From NCBI GenBank assembly GCA_947464185.1, contig CANHVY010000015.1, positions 1 through 64,000 on the forward strand: a DNA stretch of 64,000 bases, in the 5' to 3' direction. This DNA is from Burkholderiales bacterium. GTDB lineage: Bacteria; Pseudomonadota; Gammaproteobacteria; Burkholderiales; Burkholderiaceae_C. The notes beneath the pieces were generated by a model, which was not told where the DNA came from, did not search any database, and saw nothing but the letters and a program-made list of their open reading frames with translations. The position numbers and the translations under genes are program-made. The number at the start of each line of letters is the position of its first letter. Positions within the stretch are counted from its first letter, which is position 1. Below, one piece after another: positions 46,011-53,920 of this stretch.

Positions 46011-46481
46011 ATGTCCTTCGATCGTCACCTCGTGCGCGCCGAGGCCGCACTGGGCAGCGCTTGTCTGGGGCTGCTGTTCGCCTTGCTGCTACTGAACGTG
46101 CTGCTGCGCTATCTGTTCGACACCTCGCTGTTCTGGGCCGAGGAAGTAGCGGTCATCCTCTTCGTCTGGATGGGCTTCCTCGCGGCCGCCACCACTGAAG
46201 CCGACAACGGCCACGTCCGCTTGACCTTGCTGGTCGAGCGCCTGTCGCCGCGGTTGCGCCGGATCAACGAGACGCTGGTGGAAGGTGTGCTGCTGGTGAT
46301 GTTGGTGCTGCTGGTGGCCACAGCGCCTTCCGGCCTTGCCACTCTGCAGACCACGGTTGCGCTGCGCCTGCCGGAGAAGGTGCTGTATGCCATCGTGCCG
46401 GTGACGATGGCGCTGTGCGCGCTGCACATCGCGCTGCGCTTGCTGCGCCGGCTGCGCAGCCTGCCGAACTTGGGGGCCTGA
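46011..46481 (+). CDS. TRAP transporter small permease (DctQ type)
   Basis: 156 aa with four membrane segments (about 15-35, 45-65, 85-108, 125-145). The family motif SLFWAEEVAVILFVWMGFL is near residue 40. It binds the large DctM subunit and is essential for TRAP transport. The start ATG is 4 bases after dctP, and it ends 4 bases before dctM. Confidence 0.93.
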   Translation: MSFDRHLVRAEAALGSACLGLLFALLLLNVLLRYLFDTSLFWAEEVAVILFVWMGFLAAATTEADNGHVRLTLLVERLSPRLRRINETLVEGVLLVMLVLLVATAPSGLATLQTTVALRLPEKVLYAIVPVTMALCALHIALRLLRRLRSLPNLGA

Positions 46482-46485
46482 CCCT

Positions 46486-47775
46486 ATGGAACTCGGCATC
46501 TTCCTCGCTGTGTTCGCAATCGCCATGCTGCTGGGCATGCCGATTGCGTTCGCGATGATCATCGGCACCGTGGCCTACGCGGTGCTCGCACAGATCGACC
46601 TCGGCTTCCTCACACTGCAGATGTTTGCCGGGCTCGACTCGTTTCTGCTGCTAGCGATCCCGCTCTTCATCCTCACCTCCGAGGTGATGGACCGATCAGG
46701 CGTGGCGACGCGCATCTATGACTTCGCCCACGTGCTGGTGGGCCGCCTGCCCGGCGGCATGGCACACGTGGACGTGGTCAACAGCGTAATCTTCTCGGGC
46801 ATGTCAGGTTCGGCCCTGGCTGACGTGGGCGGCATCGGGCGCATGGGCTACATGTCTATGGTCAAGAATGGCTACGCCGCGCCCTTCAGCGCCGCGGTAG
46901 TTGTGTCTTCCAGCGTGATTGGGCCGTTGATCCCGCCCAGTATCCCGATGGTGGTGCTGGCTATGGTCTCAGGCATCTCGATCCAGCGGCTGTTCTTCGG
47001 CGGCGCCGTGCCGGGACTGCTGGTGGCGGTGGCGATGTTCGTCTACATCCACTTGCGCTTCCGCCGTACGCACGTCCCCAGCGGCGAGTCGGTCTGGTCC
47101 TTCCCGGCGCTGGCCGCAGCCGTCGCGAACGCCTTCCTGCCGCTGCTGACACCGGTCGTATTGCTCGGTGGCATCTGGTTTGGCGTGGTCACCATCACCG
47201 AGGCAGCAGGCTTGGCCGTCAGCTATGCGCTGCTGCTCGGTCTGGTGGTGTACCGCACACTGGGACCGGCCGAAATGTGGGCCAGTCTGAAGAGCGTGTT
47301 TCACGCCTGCGGGCCGATCCTCATCCTGCTGCCTGCGGCCAAGGTCTTCGGCTTCGTGCTCACCCTCGAGCAGGTGCCCGACCTGTTCACGCAAACAGTG
47401 CTGGCGATCACCGACAACCCGTGGCTGATACTCCTCGCCGTGAACCTGCTGTTCCTGGTAGCGGGCCTGTTTTCGGACCCAACGGTGAACATCATGCTAT
47501 TCGTTCCCATTGTGCTGCCGCTCGCGCAAAGCATCGGCATGGACCCCGTACAGTTCGGGGTGATGGTGGTCTTCAACTGCATGATTGGCCTCGTGACGCC
47601 ACCAGTCGGCGCGGCGCTGTTCGCCATCATCGGGCTGGACCGCAAGCGGCTATCCCTCGAATCACTGGTGCGTGCGATGCTGCCGTTCTACGCGATGCTG
47701 CTAGGTCTGCTGGTGCTGATTGCGCTGGTACCGGCCCTGAGCACGGCACTGCCCAACGCCTTGTTCGACAAGTAG
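46486..47775 (+). CDS. TRAP transporter large permease (DctM type)
   Basis: 429 aa with about 12 membrane segments. It is the transport subunit of the TRAP carrier, driven by the sodium or proton gradient. Signatures are FSGMSGSALADVGGIG (about 105-120), PPSIPMVV (about 150) and the C-terminal VTPPVGAALFAI (about 375). It is complete and in tandem with the DctP and DctQ genes. The aldolase gene follows after 11 bases with its own GGAGG ribosome-binding site. Confidence 0.95.
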   Translation: MELGIFLAVFAIAMLLGMPIAFAMIIGTVAYAVLAQIDLGFLTLQMFAGLDSFLLLAIPLFILTSEVMDRSGVATRIYDFAHVLVGRLPGGMAHVDVVNSVIFSGMSGSALADVGGIGRMGYMSMVKNGYAAPFSAAVVVSSSVIGPLIPPSIPMVVLAMVSGISIQRLFFGGAVPGLLVAVAMFVYIHLRFRRTHVPSGESVWSFPALAAAVANAFLPLLTPVVLLGGIWFGVVTITEAAGLAVSYALLLGLVVYRTLGPAEMWASLKSVFHACGPILILLPAAKVFGFVLTLEQVPDLFTQTVLAITDNPWLILLAVNLLFLVAGLFSDPTVNIMLFVPIVLPLAQSIGMDPVQFGVMVVFNCMIGLVTPPVGAALFAIIGLDRKRLSLESLVRAMLPFYAMLLGLLVLIALVPALSTALPNALFDK

Positions 47776-47786
47776 GAGGCCGCACC

Positions 47787-48560
47787 ATGCACGACACCAT
47801 CCGCCGCGCGGCGCTGGCCGGCCGCTTCCTGGCCGGCACCTGGCTGAGCCTGGGTCATGCCGACGCTGCTGAGATGGCGGCGCTGGCCGGCTTCGACTGG
47901 CTGCTGTTCGACCACGAACACGGCGCCAGCGATTGGCGTGACCTGCAGCACCAGCTGCACGCCGCCGCCGCAGGCGGCAGTGCCGCGGCGGTGCTGCGTG
48001 TGGGCGCCACCGACGCCGCAGTCTTCAAGCGTGCGCTCGATCTCGGCGTCCACGGATTGATGGTGCCGGACGTTCGCGACGCGCAAGCCGCGCAGCAACT
48101 GGTCGACCTGGCCCGCGTGCCGCCGCTGGGCCGGCGCGGCGCCGCCACCTCCACCCGCAACTGCGCCTACGGCCGCGACTACGCGGAGTACGTCGCCACC
48201 ATCAACGAGCGGCTGTGGCTGATGGCGCAGATCGAATCGGGCGATGGCCTGGCACAGGCCGAGGCGATTGCGGCCGTCGACGGCATCGACGTGCTGTTCG
48301 TCGGGCCCACCGACCTGGGCATTGCGCTGGGCCTGGGGGCGGGAACGCCGTCCGACCCGGCGTTCCGCGACGTGCTGGCGCGCGTGGCACAAGCTGCCGC
48401 GGCGCATGGCAAGGCAGCCGGCGTGCTGGCGCGCGACGCTGCGCAGGCGCGCGACTATCGGGCGCTGGGCTACAACGTCATCGCCATGGGGTCGGATCGC
48501 GGCCTGCTGGCGCAGGGCATGCGCCAGTGCGCAAGCCAACTGCGCGACCTGGCGTCATGA
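47787..48560 (+). CDS. HpcH/HpaI-family aldolase
   Basis: 257 aa class II (metal-dependent) aldolase of the HpaI / 2-keto-3-deoxy-sugar-acid group, which splits a 2-keto acid into pyruvate plus an aldehyde. Typical motifs: GFDWLLFDHEHGASDW (metal/base region, about 31), VLRVGATDAA, GLMVPDVRDAQAA (about 92), the MAQIESGDG glutamate (about 152), and VLFVGPTDLGIALG with the metal-ligand aspartate (about 175). The stop overlaps the kinase start (ATGA). It probably acts on the compound brought in by the TRAP system; the exact substrate is unknown. Confidence 0.9.
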   Translation: MHDTIRRAALAGRFLAGTWLSLGHADAAEMAALAGFDWLLFDHEHGASDWRDLQHQLHAAAAGGSAAAVLRVGATDAAVFKRALDLGVHGLMVPDVRDAQAAQQLVDLARVPPLGRRGAATSTRNCAYGRDYAEYVATINERLWLMAQIESGDGLAQAEAIAAVDGIDVLFVGPTDLGIALGLGAGTPSDPAFRDVLARVAQAAAAHGKAAGVLARDAAQARDYRALGYNVIAMGSDRGLLAQGMRQCASQLRDLAS

Positions 48561-50017
48561 GCATGGCGGGCCCCGGCGCCGAACTGCTGGCCGTCGATCT
48601 GGGCACGCAAAGCCTGCGTCTTGCCGCCTACGACAGTGCCGGCCGCAGGTGCTGGGCCTGGTCGGCGCCAGTGGATTCGCACATCGAAGGCGATGTCTTC
48701 GAGCAGTCACCTGAACAGTGGGAATCGCTGCTGCTGCAGGGCCTGGGCGAGGCGCAGCGTGCGGGCGTGCGGCCGGTGGCGCTGGCAGCCGCCGGTCCGC
48801 TGGCGGGCTACGTGGCGCTGGGTGCCGACGGCCGGCCGCTGGGTGCGGCCACCATGTACCCCGACCGGCGTGCGACAGGCCAGGTGGGCCGCGTTGCAGC
48901 GGCGCTGCGTACGGCGGGCAACGACCACGGCCTGCGCGTGCACGCGGCGGACCCGCTGCCGCAATGGCTGGACTTCGCTGCGCGCTCGCCCGAGATGGCA
49001 CGCTGCACGCGCCACTTCCTGGACGCCACCGGCTGGCTGAACCACCTGCTTTGCGGGGAACCCAGCCTCAACGCCTTCACCGGACTTCGGCTCTACGACG
49101 CCGCGCTGCGCCATGCGTTGTCCGCCGATGACGCGCCTTTCGGGCGTGTCGTCGATGTAGGCCAGGACCTCGGCGAACTGCGGCCCGCGCTGGCCGCGCG
49201 TTTCGGCTTTGGCCGCGTGCGCGTGATCGCCGCCGCGTTCGACAGCAAGAGCGCCTACCTTGGCGCGGGCCTGTCAGCCCATGGCGAGGCTGCCGACATC
49301 TCGGGAACCGTCAGCTCGATGGGTGTCTTGTGGCCGGGGCCTGTCGACGACCCTGCGCGACGCATCTACAGCGTTCCCTTCGCAGGCCAGCACCTTGTGC
49401 GCGGGTCAACCGCTGCTGCCGGCAGCTCGCTGGAGTGGGTGTGCCGCAGCCTGCTGCGCGAAGACCCGGCGACGCTGGAGCGGCAGGCTGCCGAGGCGCC
49501 GCCAGGGGCCAACGGCCTGACCTTCCTGCCCTACCTGTCAGGCGAGCGCACGCCCCTCTGGAACCCCTGGGCGAGCGGTGCCATGCTCGGGCTGCGCCTG
49601 AGCAGCAGCCCCGCCGACTTGGCGCGTGCGGTCTTCGAGGGACTGGCCTTCTCGGTCGGCCACGTGGCCGAGGTGATGCGCGAGCACGGCGTTGAGCTGC
49701 GCAGCGTGCGCCTGGCAGGCGGCCTGGCACGCAGCTCCCTTCTGGGACAGATCAAGGCCGACGTGCTGGGCGTGCCGGTGGCACCACTTGCTGACCATGA
49801 ACTCACCTCACGGGGCCTGGCCGCCATCCTGTCCGTGGCCACCGGGCAGGCATCTGACCTGGTCGAAGCGAGCCGGCGCTTCACGGCCGTCGAGCGCTGG
49901 ATCGAGCCGCAAGAGCGCACACGTGCAGCCCATCTCGCGGCTTTCGAGCGATACCGGGCCGCGTCGGCAGCGCTGGAGCCCCTCTTCGCCGCTGCTGCCG
50001 ACCGCCCTGGCCTCTAG
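48557..50017 (+). CDS. FGGY-family carbohydrate kinase
   Basis: 486 aa, typical FGGY length. N-terminal domain with the phosphate-1 motif LLAVDLGTQSLRLAAYD (about 9-25). C-terminal domain with GSTAAAGSSLEW, PYLSGERTPLWNPWA (about 325-340) and the adenosine motif RLAGGLARSSLLGQIKADVLG (split over about 390-410). It phosphorylates a sugar or short polyol using ATP. Its start lies in the aldolase stop, so the two products are made together, suggesting it phosphorylates the aldehyde or ketose end of the aldol pathway (inference). Confidence 0.9.
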   Translation: MSMAGPGAELLAVDLGTQSLRLAAYDSAGRRCWAWSAPVDSHIEGDVFEQSPEQWESLLLQGLGEAQRAGVRPVALAAAGPLAGYVALGADGRPLGAATMYPDRRATGQVGRVAAALRTAGNDHGLRVHAADPLPQWLDFAARSPEMARCTRHFLDATGWLNHLLCGEPSLNAFTGLRLYDAALRHALSADDAPFGRVVDVGQDLGELRPALAARFGFGRVRVIAAAFDSKSAYLGAGLSAHGEAADISGTVSSMGVLWPGPVDDPARRIYSVPFAGQHLVRGSTAAAGSSLEWVCRSLLREDPATLERQAAEAPPGANGLTFLPYLSGERTPLWNPWASGAMLGLRLSSSPADLARAVFEGLAFSVGHVAEVMREHGVELRSVRLAGGLARSSLLGQIKADVLGVPVAPLADHELTSRGLAAILSVATGQASDLVEASRRFTAVERWIEPQERTRAAHLAAFERYRAASAALEPLFAAAADRPGL

Positions 50018-50079
50018 CGGGTCAGCATCCCGCCCGCAAGCCTCGCCCCAGACCGTTACCCGCATTGGAGAACCCTGTC

Positions 50080-50379
50080 ATGCCCCTGAGCAGATTCACC
50101 TTCATCGTCAAGGCACCGGGATACGCCGCGCACCAGCACCGCGCGGCGCTGACCTCGGATGAGTTCAGCACCCAGGTGATCGGGGTGTCGGACCTGGCAG
50201 CGGCCATCGAAGCCGCCCGCCAGCAGGCCGAGCAAGGCACCCAGCTCATCGAGCTGTGCGGCGGGTTCACGCCGCAGGAAGCTGCCGAGCTGCGGCGCCA
50301 TCTGCCGCCCACGGTGCCGGTAGGCGTCGTCAGCTACGACGCGCAGCAGCAAGCCGAACTTGAGCGCCTGTTCGCCTGA
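50080..50379 (+). CDS. Small DUF6506-like protein
   Basis: 99 aa soluble protein with a ferredoxin-like pattern of alternating strands and helices. Features: FTFIVKAPGYAAHQHRA, QLIELCGGFTPQEAAELR (conserved core with ELCGGF) and VPVGVVSYD. It resembles DUF6506 proteins by recall; no function is known. The start ATG 50080 follows TTGGAG. It closes the TRAP-aldolase-kinase run, 62 bases after the kinase, so it may belong to that operon as an accessory factor. Confidence 0.75.
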   Translation: MPLSRFTFIVKAPGYAAHQHRAALTSDEFSTQVIGVSDLAAAIEAARQQAEQGTQLIELCGGFTPQEAAELRRHLPPTVPVGVVSYDAQQQAELERLFA

Positions 50380-50477
50380 AACAGTCACGGGCCCGGGCCC
50401 GGAAGGACACCGTGGTGCTGAACCTGCAGAACGGGAACTCCGACCTGCTGCTCAAGTGGTCGTCCTGCTGCGCTCGG

Positions 50478-51764
50478 TCAGTTGCGGGCCACCCCGGCGC
50501 GAAAGTGTGGCAAGGACTCGAATGCGACGGCGTCGAAAGCCTCGCTTCGGAAAAGCTTCGGGTAGTAGAACTCGCGCAGTTCAGCATGGAAGGCACGCAC
50601 CCGGGCCTCATAGGCCAGGGTGGCCTGCACATCAGTCCCCGCCAGCGCCTGCAGCGAGCGCTCCATCAGCACGGGGGGTGCGATGACGGCAAGCCAAGCG
50701 GCCAGCCGGTCGCGCTTCATGCGGCCGGCGGTGTAGGCCCGCGAAAGCGCCTGGGCCTGTTGGTCACCCACCTGCTGGAAGGCGTAGTACCACTTCCACT
50801 CGAACGGCCGCTCGACCGCGGCGTGATCCGCCCACTGCGGATGGCGCTTGACGAAGGCCTCCATCGTGGTGGCCTTGGGCAGGTCCCAGGCATCGTTCAC
50901 GGCCTCGCGCTGGGTCATGATGATGTCCGCGCCCGAGGGCACGGGCACGGCGCGGTCGATGGCCACGCGGCCGGCGGCGGGAACGACGACGCCCAGCAGG
51001 ATCCACAGCGCCACCAGCGTGGCCAGGATGACTTCCCCCGGCCTTTGCCAGGCAGCCACGGCGGCGCACAGCCCGGTCCAGAACAACAAGTAGGCCAGGA
51101 GCAGTGCGCAGGCCGCCAGCAGCGTGGACAGGGCGGTGCCGGCCAGGTTGCCTGCCACTGCCAGTGGAACCGCGGCGCAGACGAACACGCCGGCGGCCTT
51201 CAGAACTGCACGCCACAGCCACAGCCGCGCCGCCTGCCCTGCGGTGGCCACCAGCAGGTCGTGACGTCCGGCCACGCGCTCGCTGGCGCGCAGGTCGTGC
51301 AGCAACACGATCAGCACGAGCGGCAGTACGAAGGTCGCCAGGAACGAGAAGTCGAACCGGCCAATGAGGGCCAGGACCGGATGACCGGCATCGCGTTCAT
51401 GGATCTGGCCTTCCAATGCCAGCATCCTCACGCGGTGCTTCCACGCCGCGTCGTCGCGCCGACCCAGGGCCGCGAACGCGAAGTCCGATGGCGGGTCGAA
51501 GGTGAGGTGGAAGCTGTGGTACGCGGCGCTGCCCCAGTCCTTCTGCGCCTTCAGCACGTTCAAACGCTCGGTGCGGTCGGCCTCGACCATCCGCGCGATC
51601 AAGGCCTTCTGCTGGCGGATCTCGGACATCCCCGCCGACACGGCCAGCACCGACAAGCACAGCACGACCAGCCACCAGGCCCACACCGAACGGTCGCGAG
51701 CCAGCAGGGCGGCTTCGCGGCGGACTTCGAGCCACGCGCGCGCCAAAGAGGACAGCGCTCTCAT
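50478..51764 (-). CDS. ABC transporter permease, ABC-2/DUF3526 type (second of pair)
   Basis: 428 aa. An N-terminal membrane anchor (about 28-48) is followed by a large soluble loop (about 50-145). Clustered membrane segments lie at about 150-165, 190-215, 220-245 and 250-275, then another soluble loop and a final segment near 365. Such DUF3526 / Gld-NosY-like permeases pair with a single ATPase. It starts within the TGA of the upstream permease (ATGA). It is the last gene of the TonB-ABC operon and converges on the DUF6506 gene. Transport direction and substrate are unknown. Confidence 0.85.
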   Translation of the reverse strand: MRALSSLARAWLEVRREAALLARDRSVWAWWLVVLCLSVLAVSAGMSEIRQQKALIARMVEADRTERLNVLKAQKDWGSAAYHSFHLTFDPPSDFAFAALGRRDDAAWKHRVRMLALEGQIHERDAGHPVLALIGRFDFSFLATFVLPLVLIVLLHDLRASERVAGRHDLLVATAGQAARLWLWRAVLKAAGVFVCAAVPLAVAGNLAGTALSTLLAACALLLAYLLFWTGLCAAVAAWQRPGEVILATLVALWILLGVVVPAAGRVAIDRAVPVPSGADIIMTQREAVNDAWDLPKATTMEAFVKRHPQWADHAAVERPFEWKWYYAFQQVGDQQAQALSRAYTAGRMKRDRLAAWLAVIAPPVLMERSLQALAGTDVQATLAYEARVRAFHAELREFYYPKLFRSEAFDAVAFESLPHFRAGVARN

Positions 51765-53197
51765 GGCTGGAGTCTTGCACCAGCCCATGACCCTGCGACG
51801 ATCAGGAGGACGCACCAGACGCCCAGCATCAGCCACTGCGAGCCCGCCCGGGCGATGCGGGTGCCCGACGCGTCCGGTTCGAAGCGAAAGCGCTCCAGAA
51901 GCCGCCAGGTCGTGGCGTCCACGCGCGTGCGCTGCTGGGCCAGCGCATCGCTGCTGCGACGGACGTCGTCGATGTAGGCCAGCTTCTCGGCGTGGACCTT
52001 GTTCAGGCCCTGCACGAAGGCGTAGCGAAGAACCTCGGCCTCCTGCAGGAAGCGGTGGTGGTGCGCCAGGTCGGTGCCGGCCACGGCGCGCGACGCCTCA
52101 GCCACCGCGAGCAGCGGTGTGAACCAGCCGTGGCCGGCCAGCACTGCAGCTTGCCGGGTTTGCGCCGCCATCTGTGCGCGAGCGTAGCGGTTCAGCGTCT
52201 CGGTGAGCCTTTGCTCGCTGACCTGTGCGACGACGCCGCGCAGATTCACAGGCAGGTCTTCGACACGTTGCACTCCATGCCGGGCCAGGAGATCGGCGCG
52301 CAACTGGGCGAAGGCCGGGTCGCTGGCGTTGTAGCCATCGCCCAGCTGGCGCAGGTCGGACCACATCGCCAGGTCGGTCTCGATCTTGCCGGCCACCGGC
52401 ACTGCGTTCGAGGCCCAACTGGCGGCCAGGGCTGGCAGCACCAGGGTCAGCGCGACCCACAGCGTCGCCAGGCTTGCCAGCACGGCCGAACGGCGCCTGA
52501 GCAGCGCCGACGCCAGCAAGACCAGGCCGGACCAGATGACCAGGTACAGCAGGTAGGCGCCGAACAAGGCCCATGCAGCCGGCCCCTGCTCGCCCGCACG
52601 GACGGCCAGGGCTGCACTGATCGCCAGTGGCACCAGCAGCAGCAGCACGAAGGACAGCAGCGCCAGGGCCTTGCCCGCCAGCAGCACCCGGCCCGATGTG
52701 CCTTGCGCGAGCAGGGTCGCCAGCGTCGCGGCCTCGCGTTCGCGCGTGATCAGGCCATGCCCCAGCAGGATCACCAGCAGCGGGGCGAGCAGCTGGTAGA
52801 CCATCGCCGGGCTCAGCCAGCTGAAGGCACCCAGATCGGCGCTCGCACCCGCCGCTGCGAACATGGCCGTGTTCTGCCGGTGACCTTCGAGAAAGATCGA
52901 CTGGCCCGTCACGGGGTCGAGCCCGGGGTCGAACTGGGCCAGTGGTGCCGGGGTACGGAAGACGTAGTGCCCGTAGTGCACCATGCGGTGCGGGTGGCGG
53001 GCGGGTTGCGAGAGGAAGGCCGCCTCGGCCTCGGCTTGGTGGTGGGCGCGTTCGGCCGCTTCGCCCTGCATACGCAGCGCGGTCAGCACCGTGGTCGCCA
53101 CCAGCAGCCCGACCAGGAGCACCGCCCCGGCGAGCGCCAAGCGTGAGCGCATCCAGTAGCGCCACTCGGCGCCGGCGATGGCGAGCAGGTGTGTCAC
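51761..53197 (-). CDS. ABC transporter permease, ABC-2/DUF3526 type (first of pair)
   Basis: 478 aa. N-terminal anchor (about 18-38), then a soluble loop containing HRMVHYGHYVFRTPAPLAQF. Membrane segments lie at about 130-150, 175-195, 205-225, 230-255, and one at the C-terminus (about 450-470). The start is GTG 53197, overlapping the ATPase TGA as GTGA. It and the next gene are paralogous in layout and probably form a heterodimer with the ATPase. The surrounding operon begins with a TonB receptor. Confidence 0.86.
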   Translation of the reverse strand: MTHLLAIAGAEWRYWMRSRLALAGAVLLVGLLVATTVLTALRMQGEAAERAHHQAEAEAAFLSQPARHPHRMVHYGHYVFRTPAPLAQFDPGLDPVTGQSIFLEGHRQNTAMFAAAGASADLGAFSWLSPAMVYQLLAPLLVILLGHGLITREREAATLATLLAQGTSGRVLLAGKALALLSFVLLLLVPLAISAALAVRAGEQGPAAWALFGAYLLYLVIWSGLVLLASALLRRRSAVLASLATLWVALTLVLPALAASWASNAVPVAGKIETDLAMWSDLRQLGDGYNASDPAFAQLRADLLARHGVQRVEDLPVNLRGVVAQVSEQRLTETLNRYARAQMAAQTRQAAVLAGHGWFTPLLAVAEASRAVAGTDLAHHHRFLQEAEVLRYAFVQGLNKVHAEKLAYIDDVRRSSDALAQQRTRVDATTWRLLERFRFEPDASGTRIARAGSQWLMLGVWCVLLIVAGSWAGARLQP

Positions 53198-53919
53198 GCC
53201 GTCGCCTGGGCCGAGAAAGCGCGGTGCACGGTCTCGGTGTCGATGCGGCCCCCGGCGGGCGCTTCGAACTGGTCCACCAGGCGCCCGCCGCGCAGCAGGC
53301 CGATGCGGTCGGCCACCTGGCAGGCGCCGTACACGTCGTGCGTCACCATCAGGATGGCCTTGCCAGCGTCGGCCAGCCCGCGCACCAGCTCATGGAACTC
53401 GTCGATGGCCGAGGGATCGAGCCCGGATGTCGGCTCGTCGAGCAGCAGGATGTCCGTGTCACGCAGGAGGGCCAGGGCAATGGCCACTTTCTGGCGCATG
53501 CCCTTGGAGTACCCACGAAGCTTGAGGCTGCGCGCGTCGGTGCCCAGCAAGACGCGGTCCAGCGCCGCATCGATGTCGGCTTCACTGCAGCGTGCATCCG
53601 CCAGTTGCAGAAAGTAGCGCAGGTTTTCGCGTGCATCCAGGTGTTCGTACAGCGACGCAGCCTCGGGCAGGTAGGCCATGGCGCGGCGGGCGGCCAACAG
53701 GTCGGTGCTGACGTCCTGGCCATTGACGAGCACGCGGCCGCTGGCGGCGGGCAGGAAGCCGAGAAACGTGGTCAGCGTCGTCGACTTGCCGGCACCATTG
53801 CCGCCCAACAGGCCGTAAACCTCGCCGCGGGCCACGGCAAAGCTGACGCCCGCGAGCACTTCCTTGCCGCCGCGCTGCAGGCGCAGTTGGTCTGCCTGCA
53901 GCCTGAAGCCGGCCCCCAT
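53194..53919 (-). CDS. ABC transporter ATP-binding protein
   Basis: 241 aa ATPase of the CcmA / ABC-2 type. Walker A is LLGGNGAGKSTTL (about 37-49). The Q-loop region is AYLPEAASLYEHL, the signature YSKGMRQKVAIAL (about 138), Walker B ILLLDEPTSGLD (about 155) and the switch His in MVTHD (about 190). The ATG 53919 is one base after the receptor stop, so all four genes are almost certainly one transcript. Confidence 0.95.
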   Translation of the reverse strand: MGAGFRLQADQLRLQRGGKEVLAGVSFAVARGEVYGLLGGNGAGKSTTLTTFLGFLPAASGRVLVNGQDVSTDLLAARRAMAYLPEAASLYEHLDARENLRYFLQLADARCSEADIDAALDRVLLGTDARSLKLRGYSKGMRQKVAIALALLRDTDILLLDEPTSGLDPSAIDEFHELVRGLADAGKAILMVTHDVYGACQVADRIGLLRGGRLVDQFEAPAGGRIDTETVHRAFSAQATA

Positions 53920-53920
53920 G

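Noticed and set aside
50388-50405. GGGCCCGGGCCC palindrome after the DUF6506 gene
   Set aside because: A self-complementary run without a loop or T-tract. It may be chance in GC-rich DNA; I do not call it a terminator.
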